Positions 29,941 through 43,082 are shown, counted from the stretch's first letter. The stretch is DNA of 64,000 bases from Symbiodinium natans (GCA_905221605.1 CAJNDS010000258.1:842092-906091), one strand, 5' to 3'. Notes: generated from the sequence alone by a model not told the origin. Program-made: numbers and translations.

Positions 29941-32900
29941 ACCCTTTCGACGTGTCGGCGTGGAGCGTGCTCTGCGAACTGAGCCTCCTACCTCTCAGCT
30001 CGGCAAGTAGGGGCAGTGTCAGGGTAGGAAGAACACTCTTGCCTTTACAAACTCCTAAGCCCGAAACTATGGTGCCCTTAATGCTCAAACTAAAACCTTT
30101 AAGGGACATTTTAATTTTAAGGGACTGAAAAGGTGGACAGGATCTAGCCTAGCCCGAAGCTCCCGGGAGGGTCCGCAATCGTCTCTTGCGGCTCTTCTCA
30201 CCTCAGTCAAGCGGACACTGACGAGACTAAGGGCTGACGTTTCCCGCCAGCGTGTTTATTGAAGAGCCAGTTGCAGGACAAATGGCGCTTTTCGTGCAGC
30301 ATTTTGCGAAATGAAGAAACTCCCTGCTACATTTCGTTGAGTCTAGTACATCGATCCCGGCAGATCTGTGGTGAGTACTGGTTCCACCGCGCGTGCGTTG
30401 TGTGAGTGTGGCGGCGAGGAATTGCTTCCGCGGGCAACGACGCGAGAGATCTTTAAAAGGCATGACTTGCCGGCCACGGGCCGTAGCATGCGCTGCAGGA
30501 GTGGTGTCAAGCAAAGGTCAGTTAGCTGCTTGGCTAGACGGAGTTCATTGATTGTCAAGGATTGTGCCAATAATGACAGACAGTGCCGCGGGTTGCTGCG
30601 TGACAAAAGGAACAAAACGCGATGTTGCATCAATCAAATCTCACGTTGCCACACGCAGTTGCCAATGACCTCATCGTGAAGAAAAGCCGGGCTCAAGGAG
30701 GATATTGGGAAGTTAGAAGAGCCTGGTGATAACTAGCGTTCACAATCTCTGTAGACTATGGGGCAAGCCCCGCGACCTGTGGATTGCGGGATATGTCATG
30801 CTGCGTTGGCGGCCATTGGTGATTTGAGCAGGGCAATTGGCCCCAAACCCAACTTGAGTGTAAGCGCGGAGCCATTCGATTGGCCACTGTGGCGCGCTGG
30901 ATGTGACATCGGTTTGCTTGGTCAGTTGTGCGAGATGTTTGAGACCGAGGTCAGGGCCAGGCCTGCTGCCCAGAACATAGCAGCCAGTTGCATGAAGTTG
31001 CATGGCCAGCAAGCGCCAGACAAATAGGACAGATAGGTGTGCCTAGAAGAAAAGCCGCGTCTACTGCTGCGCATGGCGCGCGGCAGCTGTCAGCTCTGTG
31101 CATGGAAGTGCTTCAACCGTTCTGCTTCCAATCCAAGCTTAGACTGCGCGCCAAGTAGAAGTGAATGAATGCCATTAATCCCAGGGCGCTTGCCGAATGT
31201 AGCCTGGTCTCGCCTGGCTTTTACAGTTTGATGAGGGAAGCCGCGCTGCCAGAACGATATTGAAATTGAGTTGCCATGCCGATGTCTGATTGCGCGCGTC
31301 AGCCAAATAAATTTCTGTCAGCCCTCGTGCTGGAGAGCGCGATAGCCCACCTCTGCCTTGGCAAACAGTGTGACTTCAGCCAGCTACTGTTGCTGACGCA
31401 TTCTATTTATTCTTTGCTACCGCTGCGGAAAGCACGCTCCCACCTCAGCCGATTGAGCGCCGAGGCTTTTGAAAACACCCCTGAGCAATCGTCCGCTAGA
31501 ACTTGCGCGGACACGCAATACCGCAACGCCCACCCGCGCGTGCGCACACACACACACACACGAAAGCCATTACAGCTGGTTTTTCCGTCGCGACGTGCGT
31601 CGGGCATCTTGCGTGTGGTGCGTGCTCTGTTGCCTTGCTGGCTTCTTTTCTGTCGAAACTCTGCGGGCTCTGCGTCGCTGCGTGTTGTTCCTCAGTTGCT
31701 TGCGTCCGCGACATGTTTGCCTCCCATGCGCAATCTCCCTCCGCTTCTGGAGCTCCAAAGCTTGAACGAACTTGGGGTTGCGCGTTGTCCTGAAATTGGA
31801 CATCAAGGGTTTTCGCCATCGGTCGGAGTGCTCGGACACTGGGCCCGTGGCTGCCTTAGCGATCGCGACGTCCCAAGAAGTGAGGGGTTTCCTAACCGGA
31901 ACGAACGTTTGTGGCCTTAGAAACCACAAGTGCAAGTTGGGGGAGGGGCGTATTTTCGCCCAGTTACATGCTTGTCAGATTACGCCCCGTTGCGAGTCCG
32001 TGTCTGCCAATGTTGTTGCGTCTCGGTTCTAACGCGACGTGGAATAGCTGCGCTGCTTGCAGCTGCAGAAACAAAGTGCTTCGACCCAAAACATGAATTC
32101 CAGTGACCGCTGTTGTAACTATCCGTGCGATGTGGCTTGTGTTTCCAACCTTGCGTATTATGAGGATGGGGCAAACTTCATCGTGAAAGAACCCTGCAGT
32201 GGCAGAACAAAGTACACCCCTAAGACGACAACTTTTTGACAACTCGAGAAGCGTCGCCTGAGGCTTAAGGGCTTAAGCCTTCGCTCAGGGCATGGAGTCA
32301 TCTTTACTCGAATAATTATTCGCGTCGTTGCTAACTTGCAATGGGGATTTCGCATTGGTGTACCATCTTCACTGTGAGTTGAACATGGAGCGTGTTTCCG
32401 AACACAGGTTAGTTGAAGTTCCTTGTAGGCAGAGGCAATCATGCTTTGTTTTGGAAACATGGACACGGTCCAGCTGGGAATCATTCGTTGCGTTAGCTGC
32501 ACAGCCCCCTTAGCCAAATTGAAATACATGCGGCATCTGGGGTTGCACTTGTGCAGCTACGCCTGAGTGCGTCCGGTCGGACCGCACAGCAACCTAAGAG
32601 CTACTGTACGAAACTACCGTGCTCAAAGGCACAAGCTCGGTACTTGAGCCAAAACATTGGCATTGTTACGAATTGCAAAACTACGCATGCAAAGGAAAAC
32701 TACTACAGTACTGGCCCTGGCAGCTTTGCACATGCAGCGTGCGTGCATAGACCTGCTCACATTCGCCCCTCAGCCGAGGCTTCCAGCTCATCTCGAGCTC
32801 GGAGTGCAGCAGGCACTCGCGCTGAACACAGAAAGGGAAGGGAGAGGGTGTCGCGTGCGACCGCGGTGGTCCGCACATCATGAGCATTGGCATGCGGCAG

Positions 32901-33480
32901 GGACGCTAGCCCGCACCACCACAACGAACGCACGACGACAGCAACCCTCAGCAGCCCTAAACAGCCCTTTCCCTGGAGGTCCTCACCCCTTTTGCTGGTG
33001 GGCGAGGCTCTTGAATCCTCGAGCTGGTCTCTAGCTGCCAGTACGCAGACTATGGTACAAATGTATGGCAACGCGCGTCGACAGTCCAAGCAATGCACCT
33101 CCGAGCTTCGTGGAAGGGATTTGCAGTTGAGCCGTGCGCCCGAAACCTTGAACCAGCAGCAATAGGCTTGCCGGAGGACCCCAGACAAGCCCTCAGATAA
33201 GGCCTGGCTTGCCTCTTAATTCGCAGAAAAGGTTTGCAGTGTTTGCAGACGGCCGTCCTGGCGCGCTTGATGCCGCTTGAAGCTTGGATAGGCTGGCAGG
33301 AAGTCAAGGGCCGCGCAGACAAGGTCCACACTGAACAACGAAATGTCCCAAATTCTGGGAGGTTGCGCTAGGTCGCAAAGGGTCTCCAGTTAGTTGCCGT
33401 CCATCCTCCAGCATCCGATGCTCAATTGCTCCCGGCCAAAAGAGGTTTGGCAAGGAAAGCGTTGGTGCCGTTTTCCAGAA
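29941..33480. other. Long stretch without a convincing gene
   Basis: Many mid-length open frames on both strands (for example near 31.3-31.9 and 32.7-33.2 kb), but they mirror each other and lack motifs. A short (CA)n tract sits at about 31549-31561. A 12-base partial match to the spliced-leader 3' end lies on the - strand at 32643-32654 and is not considered significant. Confidence 0.35.
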
Positions 33481-33483
33481 CGC

Positions 33484-33508
33484 GGGGGGGGGGGGGGGGG
33501 GGGGGGGG
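33484..33508 (+). repeat. Poly-G run of 25
   Basis: An uninterrupted run of G, followed by CGGGG. Confidence 0.95.
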
Positions 33509-33970
33509 CGGGGTGAAGACGAAATCGACGACGATGAAAACGATCAAATTGCGCGCGAAGACGAGAGAATTGATGACGAACATCGGCCCCGCAGAGGATG
33601 AAAAGTCCGTTGCGCGAAGCACAGATGACGAAATTGGGCCCCGAAGACGATTTGGCCCCGGAGCCGAAATTCGACCTCGAATACATGTGCACTTGTCCAG
33701 GCTTTGATTGCTCTTGCAACGGAAGGAACCCGAAAACGATATTCAGCCCGAAGACGACATTCGGCTCCAAAGACGAAATGCGGCCTGAAGGTTAAAATCG
33801 GCCCTGAGGACAAAATTTGGCCCTGAAGACGAAGTTCGACCGTCAAGACGAAATTCGGAACCGAAGACGAAAGTCGACGAAATCGGACCCGAAGACGACC
33901 CGAAGAAGGAAATTCGGTCCCGAAAACGAAATCCGACCTCGGAGTCGAGGTTCGGCCCCGAAAATGTAAC
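33509..33970 (+). repeat. Degenerate GAAGACGAAATTCGGCCC-type tandem repeat
   Basis: A loosely repeated unit of about 18-24 bases (CCCGAAGACGAAATTCGG and variants) fills some 450 bases directly after the poly-G run. Copies are strongly diverged and of unequal length. Charged open frames across it follow from the repeat. Confidence 0.7.
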
Positions 33971-34024
33971 GCGGCCGCGACGAAGACCGCCAACCGAAAC
34001 TTCTGCCCAACCGCTACAGGTGAG

Positions 34025-34060
34025 CCTGTTCCGGGCGGTCTCTAGGCGTTTCGGGTCGGC
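34025..34060 (+). repeat. 36-base direct repeat, copy 1
   Basis: CCTGTTCCGGGCGGTCTCT followed by AGGCGTTTCGGGTCGGC. It recurs at 34440-34476 with one indel and a substitution. Confidence 0.85.
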
Positions 34061-34439
34061 ATTTCTGCTAGCAAGTAGGAATCACGTTGTGTGCTGATGA
34101 TGTATGCCCCGCCCTCCCCGCTCAACAAATATACCCCGGAGTAGTATGGGGGGCATTTGGGGTCGGTCTGGTTCACGAGCTGCTCAGAAGTATCCTTACT
34201 TCGCCTCGTTTCCCTTAAGCCAAAAACCCCAAAAACTCTTGAACGTTACGCCTGAACCCTGAAACCCTATACCTATACCCCTTAAACTTATAAGCCTTAA
34301 ACCTTAAGCATGAAGCCTTAAACGCGCAAGGTCCATTGACTTTACCCATTTTGGTACTGAGTCCAGAAATAGATGGTGCGCGTGAATGCTAAGGCCTAGC
34401 TTTCAACGCCAATAGGAACGTCGGAACACTGATAGTGCA

Positions 34440-34476
34440 CCTGTTCCGGGCGGTCTCTTGGGCGTTTCGGGTCGGC
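34440..34476 (+). repeat. 36-base direct repeat, copy 2
   Basis: Second copy, 415 bases downstream. The sequence between the copies contains degenerate telomere-like words (aaaccctatacc, ccttaaacc, about 34250-34325). Confidence 0.85.
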
Positions 34477-34530
34477 GGGGAGTGGAGAGTGTGTTCGGAG
34501 GAGAGAAACCCGAGGGCCCCATGAACTTAA

Positions 34531-34566
34531 CCAGTTTTGTTATTGAGGCCAGTTTTGTTATTGAGG
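34531..34566 (+). repeat. 18-base tandem duplication
   Basis: Two exact copies of CCAGTTTTGTTATTGAGG. Confidence 0.95.
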
Positions 34567-34610
34567 CTAGATCACAGTGCAGAGCTTGCGAAGACCGACC
34601 GGTATAATGG

Positions 34611-34640
34611 ATTTTTTTTTTTTTTGGGGGGGGGGGTGGG
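34611..34640 (+). repeat. Poly-T/poly-G junction
   Basis: A T run directly followed by a G run, the same configuration as at 24067-24096 and about 22370-22384 in the palindrome. Confidence 0.8.
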
Positions 34641-35079
34641 CATATGATACCGCCACGAGTATCACACCGTATTGACGTATTGAGGAAGCCGTTGGCCTAC
34701 CCTCTTTGAAAATTGGTCGCCTGCAACAATGGATTTGTTGAAAGGGAACCTTGGCTTGAGGGCTGCCTTCCGGACTCAGTGGGTCTCAAGTTTCAAGGGC
34801 TGTACCTGAAACTCTGCCAAGATTGGGCGCCTCAAGTTCTTCGCAAGATCGAGCAATCCTCCAGTTTTAAGGGGTTTGGGGCCTTAGGCTTTGCTAAGAC
34901 TGGGTTAGCCTCTAATCTTCAGGGACTTATAGGACTTGCAGCTTTGCCAACGCTGGGCGCTTGGGCTGGTGAGCATAAGATCGCCCCCTGCTTTGATTCT
35001 CTGCATCTCCACTCACCAAGGTTTGGGTCCAAACCGGTCATGCACGCCTTGTGTCGGCAAGCTGGGGAGTTGCCCATGC

Positions 35080-35830
35080 AAGCTTGCTTTGTAAAGAACT
35101 TCAGGCCATGAAGAAGATTTGCATGTAAGACAAGACCTTTCCAAACCAGTCGTGCGTTTTCGAGCCGCGAAGCCAAAATCCTCCCACCCCCTTACCAGTG
35201 CAAGCTTGCTTCATGAAGAACAACACCCATGACGAGGACTGCCTTTTGAACCATACCAGTCCTGTCTTTTCCAAACCCTTCGTGCTAGTGTGCTAGCAGT
35301 GTGTTAGCAAATGGGAGGGGGAGGCCTGCACTCCCCGCCCCAGCCGCCCAGCTTGTATTCACGGTGACCCTGTGCAAGTTTGCTTTGTAAAGAAGATCAT
35401 GCCCTGAAACGGACGTGCGTTTAAGCATGTACGAAGCCTTTCCAAACTTGGCATGCGAGCATTGCGTTTTCGAACGGAGGGGGGTGGGGGGCACCCTGTT
35501 GCTTTCAAGCCATGCAGCTGGTGTTGCAAACAAGATCGTGTCATGATTTTCAAGCCGTGCAAGCTTGCGTTGCAAAGAAGATCGCGTCATCCCGTCACAC
35601 GAGCTTTGTGTCAGCAAATGTGGGGGGGAGGGGTGGGGGCGGGCCCGTGTTTTTGTCCCCGCATGAAAACACCACTTGCGCTTTAAAACCAAGTTTGTTC
35701 AAGTACATCTTGCAACCATTGTCTTGGTAAGTGCGGGTCCTCGCCGTTCTTTGCCAGTGCTAGCTTGCTTTGCAAAGAGCTTCAGCCCATGAAGAAGACC
35801 AAGACTTGCGTGTTTTGAGTTTAGAAATTG
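35080..35830 (+). repeat. Diverged dispersed repeat units
   Basis: A motif of about 60-70 bases recurs at about 35075-35145, 35198-35280, 35375-35450, 35550-35610 and 35758-35815. Its shape is GTGCAAGCTTGCTTTGTAAA, then GA(A/G)(C/G)-TTCA(G)-CCCATGAAGAAGA, ending near CTTTTCCAAACC. Spacing is irregular (90-190 bases). Poly-G stretches separate some copies. No coding sense is apparent. Confidence 0.65.
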
Positions 35831-36101
35831 GGGGGGGGGGGGGGGGAACTGTCAAAACCTGTCATGCGAGCATTGTGCTTGCAAATGGGGGGGTGCGCGT
35901 GCCAAGCAAAAGCCGAAATCTTGACATGACGTGGCGAGATGCTCAGACTTTGAATGAACATTGCTTGAGGATGGCTGCTTCTTTTTCCATTCAGCACAGC
36001 TCACCATGGCTCGCCTACATTGGCTTGTAGTGAAGATGTCAAAGCAACTTCACATTTCTTAGCATCTCCCGCGTTCTGCTTGGGCCCCGCCCATGTCCTC
36101 A

Positions 36102-37118
36102 GGTGCTGGTCTTGTTGGGCCCGATCGATCCCAACATCCCGACTGACCGAGAGGACCTCATCAACGCGTGCCAGGAAGGGGGCTGTGAGGGGCTCCTTGA
36201 CTTGATCATAAATACCACGGGACATTCAGTGCGGGCTATGTGTAGACCTCAGATTCTGGGCCCCAACGTCTTCTTGAGGCCTCTGCGATTGGCGCCTACA
36301 TCGTGGAGACTGCCCAATGCAACCGTGGGAGATTTATTGATGCAGCACCTTGCAATATCCTTGAGTTTCGGCTTTGAAGGGAAGTTTAACTTGGACATTG
36401 CTGGTTCGGTTGTTGTTTGTGGCATGTGACAGGCATGACCGGCATGAGTTGCTTCCACTGCTGGAGGAGCTTGGTAAAGGGTCGAGTTTCATTTTCCGGG
36501 CTTGACTGTGCTGGAATGATGCTTGTTACGCTTTGCAGGGCCGTGTGTTACGATCCTCACGAGCAAAAGCTTCATGCTCGTACGTGCAGAGAAACTGCGA
36601 AGCCCACTTGCAGGACCTCCGTGCGGTCGGTGAGGACAAGTACAAGATTTTTTTGGAACACTTTCAGACGACGTCCGGGCCTCGGGCAAGAAGTGCGCAA
36701 GGTCAGATGGACTGGAGGAGTGCAAAACAACTCCTTGCCCCAACCCGCTTGCACAGCACCTCAGCATCCGGCTTCACTTGCAATCATACCCGTTGGCATG
36801 CATCGAATCACTGCCCTAGCCCTTTCTTCAGAAGAATAGGCCTTGAATAGGCACGGATTTTTCGTCGTAATTAAGGCTGCGGGTCATCGCGCTGAATGCG
36901 GACCAGCCAGGCCTCGTGGAAAAGTTCCACCGGGCATCGAGGATAAAGCCGCTGTCGGCTGGGGCGGTTGGGGAGGCGCTCTCCTCCGAAGGCCCATCAT
37001 CTGGTCGCATGATGCCACGAAGGTCGATGCAGCCGACAGCAAAGAAGAAGGCACGGCGTGACGATGCAGATTTGAATGAGATTGGAGACACTGCGGAAGG
37101 CGACATGGTGCTTGACAC
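36102..37118 (+). CDS. Three candidate exons, unidentified gene
   Basis: About 36102-36206 (after a CTCAG acceptor) reads LVLLGPIDPNIPTDREDLIN then ACQEGGCEGLLDLI. About 36594-36680 reads NCEAHLQDLRAVGEDKYKIF then LEHFQTT. About 36960-37118 reads EALSSEGPSSGRMMPRRSMQ then PTAKKKARRDDADLNEIGDT and AEGDMVLDT, ending at a possible donor (CAC|GTGAGC). The last has a KKKARR basic cluster that could act as a nuclear localisation signal. The three lie in the same orientation within 1 kb and may be one gene. No family is recognised. Confidence 0.35.
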
Positions 37119-37967
37119 GTGAGCAAAAATAGAAAAAACATGGGTGCTTGTTTGCAAGGGATTGAATTCGGAGGGCTTGTCGTTCATTGACGTCCCAAAT
37201 CACTGCACAGGTGTACGGCCTAAAGAGCTTCTTGAGTCGAACACGAATGTCAGGCTTATAGATTGCATGACCGTCATGACCCCACCCGCATGACAACGCT
37301 CATGCAGCTCCTCAGAGTCTGTGTCTCCCAAAGGAGCTGCATCGCCTTTGGGCGCGACTCGGGGAGGCTCTGCGGGCTCATGTTTGAGTTACGTGTTGAA
37401 ACTCATTGTGATGCTGGGATTGAGTCTTGGGATTGCTACAGGTGTACAGTTGCCACTTTGTCAGGGCTAAGGTGCCTTGCGCAAGACAATCGCCCGGCAA
37501 GGTGCGCAAGGCCACGGGTCATTCACATCAGAGCAACATTGACGCGCATCACCTTTTTCCCGAAGCTTTATCAAGACATTTCCACACTTACTGCATTGGC
37601 AAGGGTGTGAAAGGCGAATGCCATCCAACTATCCCTCCTGCGCGTCCAGGCAAACCAAGATCGAACAGCATTGTTCCGTAATTAAGGCTGAAACATGCTT
37701 GCCTCCAAGAAATATGGTCATCTGATGTCATATCTCGTGTGAGTCCAGGCCCGTACCCTTTACACATTTTTCCTGGCCGAGACGGCCTGTCGATAAATGA
37801 CAAGATTCCCCCATCCCACGTACCAGTGGCAAAGGACTGATCGCGTTTCCAACCTGACAAAACCCTCATGTGCTTGGCACAAGTGAAGCCCCTCAGCCAG
37901 AGTTTAGAAGTGTAGCGAAGCATTAAACGCCTGAGTCAGACCGAATCCAAAGTTCCGAAGCCTTGCG
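37119..37967. other. No gene recognised
   Basis: Host-type sequence, no coherent frame or repeat. Confidence 0.35.
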
Positions 37968-40000
37968 GAGGTGCACCGCGAGGCGGCAGCCCAGCGGGAA
38001 GCGTTGGGCCAGGAGCCCAGAGCTTCCAGCAGTTTACATTAAAAACAAAACAGCTGAGAAAGCATCTGGCTGTGAGCCAGGGCCAAGATCTCGAACATCT
38101 CTACTCCAGAGACCCGCATCTCGGAAAGAACTCTCTGCATCTGAGGCCACACAGCCGAGCTTCGCGGGGCCGTGGAGAAAGATGTGCTGGGACTCCGGGA
38201 GGTGGGATTTGTTTTTGTGGACATCGATTCTCCAGAGGACTCTCAAGAGGACTCAAGAGGTCTGTTTGCAAGTTTTTGGTTCTGAGCTGTGATGGGAGAT
38301 TCTGGGAGATGATGGGCGAGGCACTTGAGGAGAGAAGGGACAATTGTTTGCTGGGCGGCGCTGGGGCGTATGCCCCTCTACGATGGCAAGGCTTTATGTG
38401 AAGGGAGAGCTTGCTTTGCAAATCTCCAGAAGCCGAATTCAATGGTCTATACTGAGCTTGAGCCAAGGTGTAAAAACAATTGTTCTCCTTCTCGTGGATG
38501 CTGGTATATTCAACGCCAGAATACAACCTCCCTGCAAATTCTCGCTTTCTTGAGTTTGTTCTGGATCCCGAAACTTCCCGCAGCCTTTCCGCAGACGAGT
38601 GCTTTCCTGGCAGAGCAGCGCGCGGCTCAGAGTCTGCCTCGCAAAAATCAACCTTGCTCTCAAGCCTTGTTGGCTTTGCATTGTTGCCGTGCACGAACAT
38701 GCACTGCCTTTGCATCCTACGACTCTTGATGTTCAGGAAACGCCGCGCTCAACTTGGGATAGGGTCAGGCCGAGATCGGACAGCTGTGGAGTCAACGGGA
38801 GTTCGCGAACTCTGGAATAAGCAGCAAAGAAATCTTCTTGGAGAGTACACCGAATTTTTCGCAGGGGGCGGGGGGCGTTCCGGGCGCGTTCAGGAACTTT
38901 GGCCGGTGCTATGGCTAAATACGTACACCTCTTGAGCATGGGGTTCATTCAAAGTACCCCTGACATGCATCACGCATACCTGACTACTTCAAGCAGCTTT
39001 TGATGGTGGGAAGCTTCCAGCCAAGACTTAGACCAAGACCGGTAGGTTCTCTAAGAGGGTTCTGCTGTCCAGGGCCGTGCCCAGCAGCCTCGGCGGCCCT
39101 GGAGATCCTTCCAGAGACCTATGCAGGATCGGACAATTGAACGGTGCTGTCGATGCTCGTGTCGATGCCGTAACAGTCGCAAGGAAAATATTAAGGCTGT
39201 TAAGGCTAGGCGGGTGTGTACATGCGCGTTCTGTTTATCTACAGTTCACGTGACATCTGGGAGGGGCCTTGACCAGAGATTTCAGGTGAAAAGTGTCAAG
39301 CAAGTCTCCTCGCTCATGAACATCCACATGCAATCCGAACCCGCGCTAAGACCCTCCAAAAACCGGGCCTTCGAGAGCACCCCTAACATCTCAGAACGCC
39401 AAAGATGGAGCAGAAAACGACGATACTCCTGCAGGGAGATCCTCAGCTCAGCGGACATTGGCTGCTTCGATGCCCTGGAGAAAATATCGCTGCAGTGGGA
39501 CGGGCTGGGTGTGAAGAGGTCCGGGACCAGGACCATCAGCCTTGCTGCTTGTGAAGGCGTTGCATCGTTCCTTGTGAGTTGCGGAAGGCAGAGTTTGTGC
39601 GTATGTAGCTGACAAATGACCAGCGCTGTTGCATTCTGACGTCTCCCGCAGGCCATTTGCTTGACCCTTCAGTAGACCATGCACGTCCACCGCCCGCAGC
39701 TTTTTTTGTTTGTGGACCGAAAGTAGGCGTGTGCAGCGAACCGCTTCGCGCTTCAAGGCCGCAGCTGTCAAGATGAGAGACACAAGGGGCGACAGCGGAG
39801 CGTGAGAGATGCCCCAAGTAGTGAAAATGTTCTAAGACTCAGACGTTCTGGAACCCTGGTTTGGTCCCGACAATTCGGTGACAGGTAGGTTGGGACGTGC
39901 CCTGAGTGCTTTCCTGAAGCCGTGCTGTGCGCAGGCCACAATGTTGACAGAAGTTCTCGGCCGCAGGCGGGAGGAGGCTTTGCAGGCTGTCTGTTTGCGT
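37968..40000 (+). CDS. Candidate exons, unidentified helical protein
   Basis: Same-strand islands: about 37968-38030 (EVHREAAAQREALGQEPRAS), 38146-38265 (TAELRGAVEKDVLGLREVGF, then VFVDIDSPEDSQEDSRG), 38590-38655 (TSAFLAEQRAAQSLPRKN), 39455-39530 (DIGCFDALEKISLQWDGLGV) and 39935-40002 (ATMLTEVLGRRREEALQAVC, then LRD). The 38.1-kb piece is the most protein-like, with a hydrophobic strand followed by an acidic Ser/Asp/Glu tail, and it follows a TCTGAG|G acceptor. They probably represent one or two spliced genes. Function is unknown. Confidence 0.35.
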
Positions 40001-41261
40001 GACATACACAAGACCGGCATGCAAGAGGTACAAGACGGCCTTTCCGATTGTCTGCTGTGTGTTCCTCCTGCCTTCAATCAAACTCCAGCATTCCAAAAAG
40101 AGTATCGAAGGAGGAGATGATCGAAGGTTCACGGAAGCTCATGTTTTCAGTTCCCCTATTCAATGAGACATGGCTACATTCAAGCCCATCATCTCAGCGT
40201 GTCATGTTGGGTCGAGCAGAAGCGTAACCTGTGCAGGGTGGCGACACCAGCCCTGCACATGGGGAGGCTCGGCCTCAAAGACGATTCTGGGAGAGTGTCA
40301 ATTGATGGCTTAGTGACTTAGTGTTGGTGCCACAGTGCCACAATTCCCCAGCCATGCTTGCTGGCGATGCATTTCAAGAGAGCCCTGACTCCACTCTACA
40401 TGTTACAGTAGCCATATTTAGGGGTTATTTTTAGTCCTGATCTTCACAGCCCATGTTGTGGAGGACTGAGCCCTGCCTCCGCGAGGCATCTCAGGGAGAC
40501 GCGTGATTTTGGGATAAGAAGGGGGTGGCACTTCGGATTCCTGAGCCGCGGGGGAGACCTAGGATTCCAGCCGGTCCAGTACCTCGTAGCATGTCTGAGA
40601 AGGGTGCGATGTCCTGAGCAATCTCTCGTGGCCAGGCCCCACTGATGGCTTTGCAGGAGGAGCATGTTCTGAAGCGATGAAGCAAGTAGACTGTGATGTA
40701 GACTTGGAAACGAGCTGTGTTCGGGGTTGGTCGCCACCAACCGGGACGAGGCCGAACCCATTCCAAGCCTCAGCTAGCGAGCAAGTAATTTTTTTTTTTT
40801 GCACGGTGCTCATCTGCAACATGGATCTGCTGCCTCACCCTACTCTCACAAGCAGAAAGCCACAAAGCCTGATACAGTTGTCAGCTAGAGGAGCAACATG
40901 GTCTCCGGCCAGGGCCTTCTTTTGCTGTGGATTCATGGGATCTTCTCAAGGGTTGTATTGCAAGGAGCTCCTTAGTGGCTTAGTGGGATGGACTCCTGCC
41001 CGGGTCACATTTTGCTCAGCTGTTGCCCATGCACCCGTGCAAAGAGTTTGTCAGACATCAGGAAGAATCGTGGCAGAGGATCTCCATCTTGGTTCGATGA
41101 GCTTGAGAAACCGCTGACTGGCTGAAGTCTGAAGTAACAGCTTAAGTCCATAACGTTCTGAGCCCCCCTTTCGCGTTCCCCGATGTCTCATCCTGGAGTA
41201 GGCACGGAGGAAAAACCAGCCCGAACATCCCGAAGTTGGTCCAATGCTCTTGTCAAGACTC

Positions 41262-41306
41262 GTTGACTTCGTTGACCTTCGTTCACCTTCGTTCACCTTC
41301 GTTCAT
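41262..41306 (+). repeat. CCTTCGTTCA minisatellite
   Basis: About four 10-base units (GACTTCGTTG, ACCTTCGTTC x3). Confidence 0.9.
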
Positions 41307-43058
41307 TTGAAGTCATCTTAAGGCATATCTCGTCCCTTCAGAGGCCCATGCGCACGCTCGGTCCACTCAGTCACCGAATTGGCGGCCTGGGCCCAGGAGA
41401 AGTTTTTGGATTCTTTGGCTTATAACTTCTCTGACGTCGGAGAAGCTCTTTGAGGCCAATGTAAAGTCACAAGCCAGGCCCCCTCAACGAGACTTACAGA
41501 GTGCAGCTTTAGGCGGGCAAGGTGAGTAATGGTTCATAGGCGGGGTCAGGGAATCTGAATGTACTTGAACGCACCTGCACTCACAGGCTTCGGGCCATCA
41601 CGATTTAACTCAACTCTTTGCCGAGGGTCATGCGGCTGGCATTTCAGATTCTTGTCACGATTTCCTCGCTGTCGCAGCGCTCTGTACCCTTGCAACCTGA
41701 CGCAAAGCCCAAGTGGAGTTTTCTCGGGGGAGAGGATCAGTGAGACATCCCGAGCTTGACTCCCAGTCTCACATGCCCCGATTCCACAGGTGCGGAGAAC
41801 GTACAGCCTCTTCACGCTTGGGACTCTGTTTCTCGACAGGAATTCTCCACAGTGGCTGAGGAATCATGCTGTACACGAATGTACACATTCAACTTGCTGA
41901 CATGTGTGATTTTAGGATGTATCCACAGGCATGTGCTGCGCAGTGATCTGAGCTCAGGGATTGGCCTTGGGAGGGAAATAGTTTTTCGTAATGAGTTAGG
42001 AGGAAAGGATTGCGATCTCCAGTGGGAAGGCGGCTCCAAAGCTCGCCGAAGAAGCGATTGATCAAACGTTGCGCTGTCTTCAATCTTTCACAGCTTCAAC
42101 GCCGCCACACTTATAGACGCTGCGCTCGTCTTGACACTGAGACCAAGACGTCCTCAAAGCGTCATCCTGCCAAGCGCGCGGCCTGAGGGGTTGGAGGTCT
42201 ACACCCATCTTCCAAGATAGGAGGCTTGGAATTGAGCTTGTTGGACAGTGCCGTTGGTAGCTGCACACCATCTAGACTTGGTGCATGCATAGTGGCCGAG
42301 ATGTTCAAGCAAATTCCTACATCGCAGGAAGGATGTTTATGTCTGGAAGCTACAAGTCGGGGTGCGAGGGGTCTGAGTGCCCCGAGTACGGTCATCCCCA
42401 AAGGCACCAATCGGATCAGACCCTCGACCCCTGTGCTGCCGGGCTGAATCTGCGAATCGCACTCCCTGCTCGTCCAGCTCGTTCGCCCCGGGCCCCCATC
42501 GGATCAAGCAATGCAGTATACTCACCCAGTTCAATCAGGTCACGGAAATAAACTACGAGATATGATCATCAGCAAGAGAACCCAGGCGGCATGCAAAGCA
42601 AGGAAGCGTACAAAGGGACGTAGGTTCCAGCAGACATGACGCAGCCCATTGTTAGCCTCCGTCAGGTCACGATGACGAAAAAGGCACTGCAAGTAAACTT
42701 GGAATGCCTTTCTTGAGCGTGAGAGAGAAAATCGCCATGTCAAGATAAGCAACTAACCACACACTGCAAGCCCCTGGTATCGTCCGATATGGGCATTCCG
42801 AGATCCTAAGCTCGTAGACCACTGAACGGACACAGGCTGATGCAGAGTTCGGGGTGGGCGCTCACTGATTTGTCTCGGCTGGCCGAGCTGCTAAATCACC
42901 AGGGCTGATCCACCCCTTATGTCTATAAGGCTGGCGTCGACGACCTCCCCAAACAAGGAGAACGAGAATGAAGACCAGGTGAGCAGATGGGTTCTTGTCG
43001 CGGTAAGTTGAATCCTGTAACTCTCTGCTGATTGTGGCCGTGTAGAGGTTATGAATAG

Positions 43059-43082
43059 TGTGTGTGTGTGTGTGTGTGTGTG
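43059..43082 (+). repeat. (GT)n microsatellite
   Basis: About 12 GT units. Confidence 0.9.

Noticed and set aside
32643-32654. Second spliced-leader relic on the - strand
   Set aside because: Only 12 bases match (TTTTGGCTCAAG) and the upstream bases diverge; chance is plausible in 64 kb.
29528-33188. Mid-size open frames on both strands
   Set aside because: They overlap one another in several frames with similar composition; only the segment after the acceptor at 29728 has coherent coding sense.
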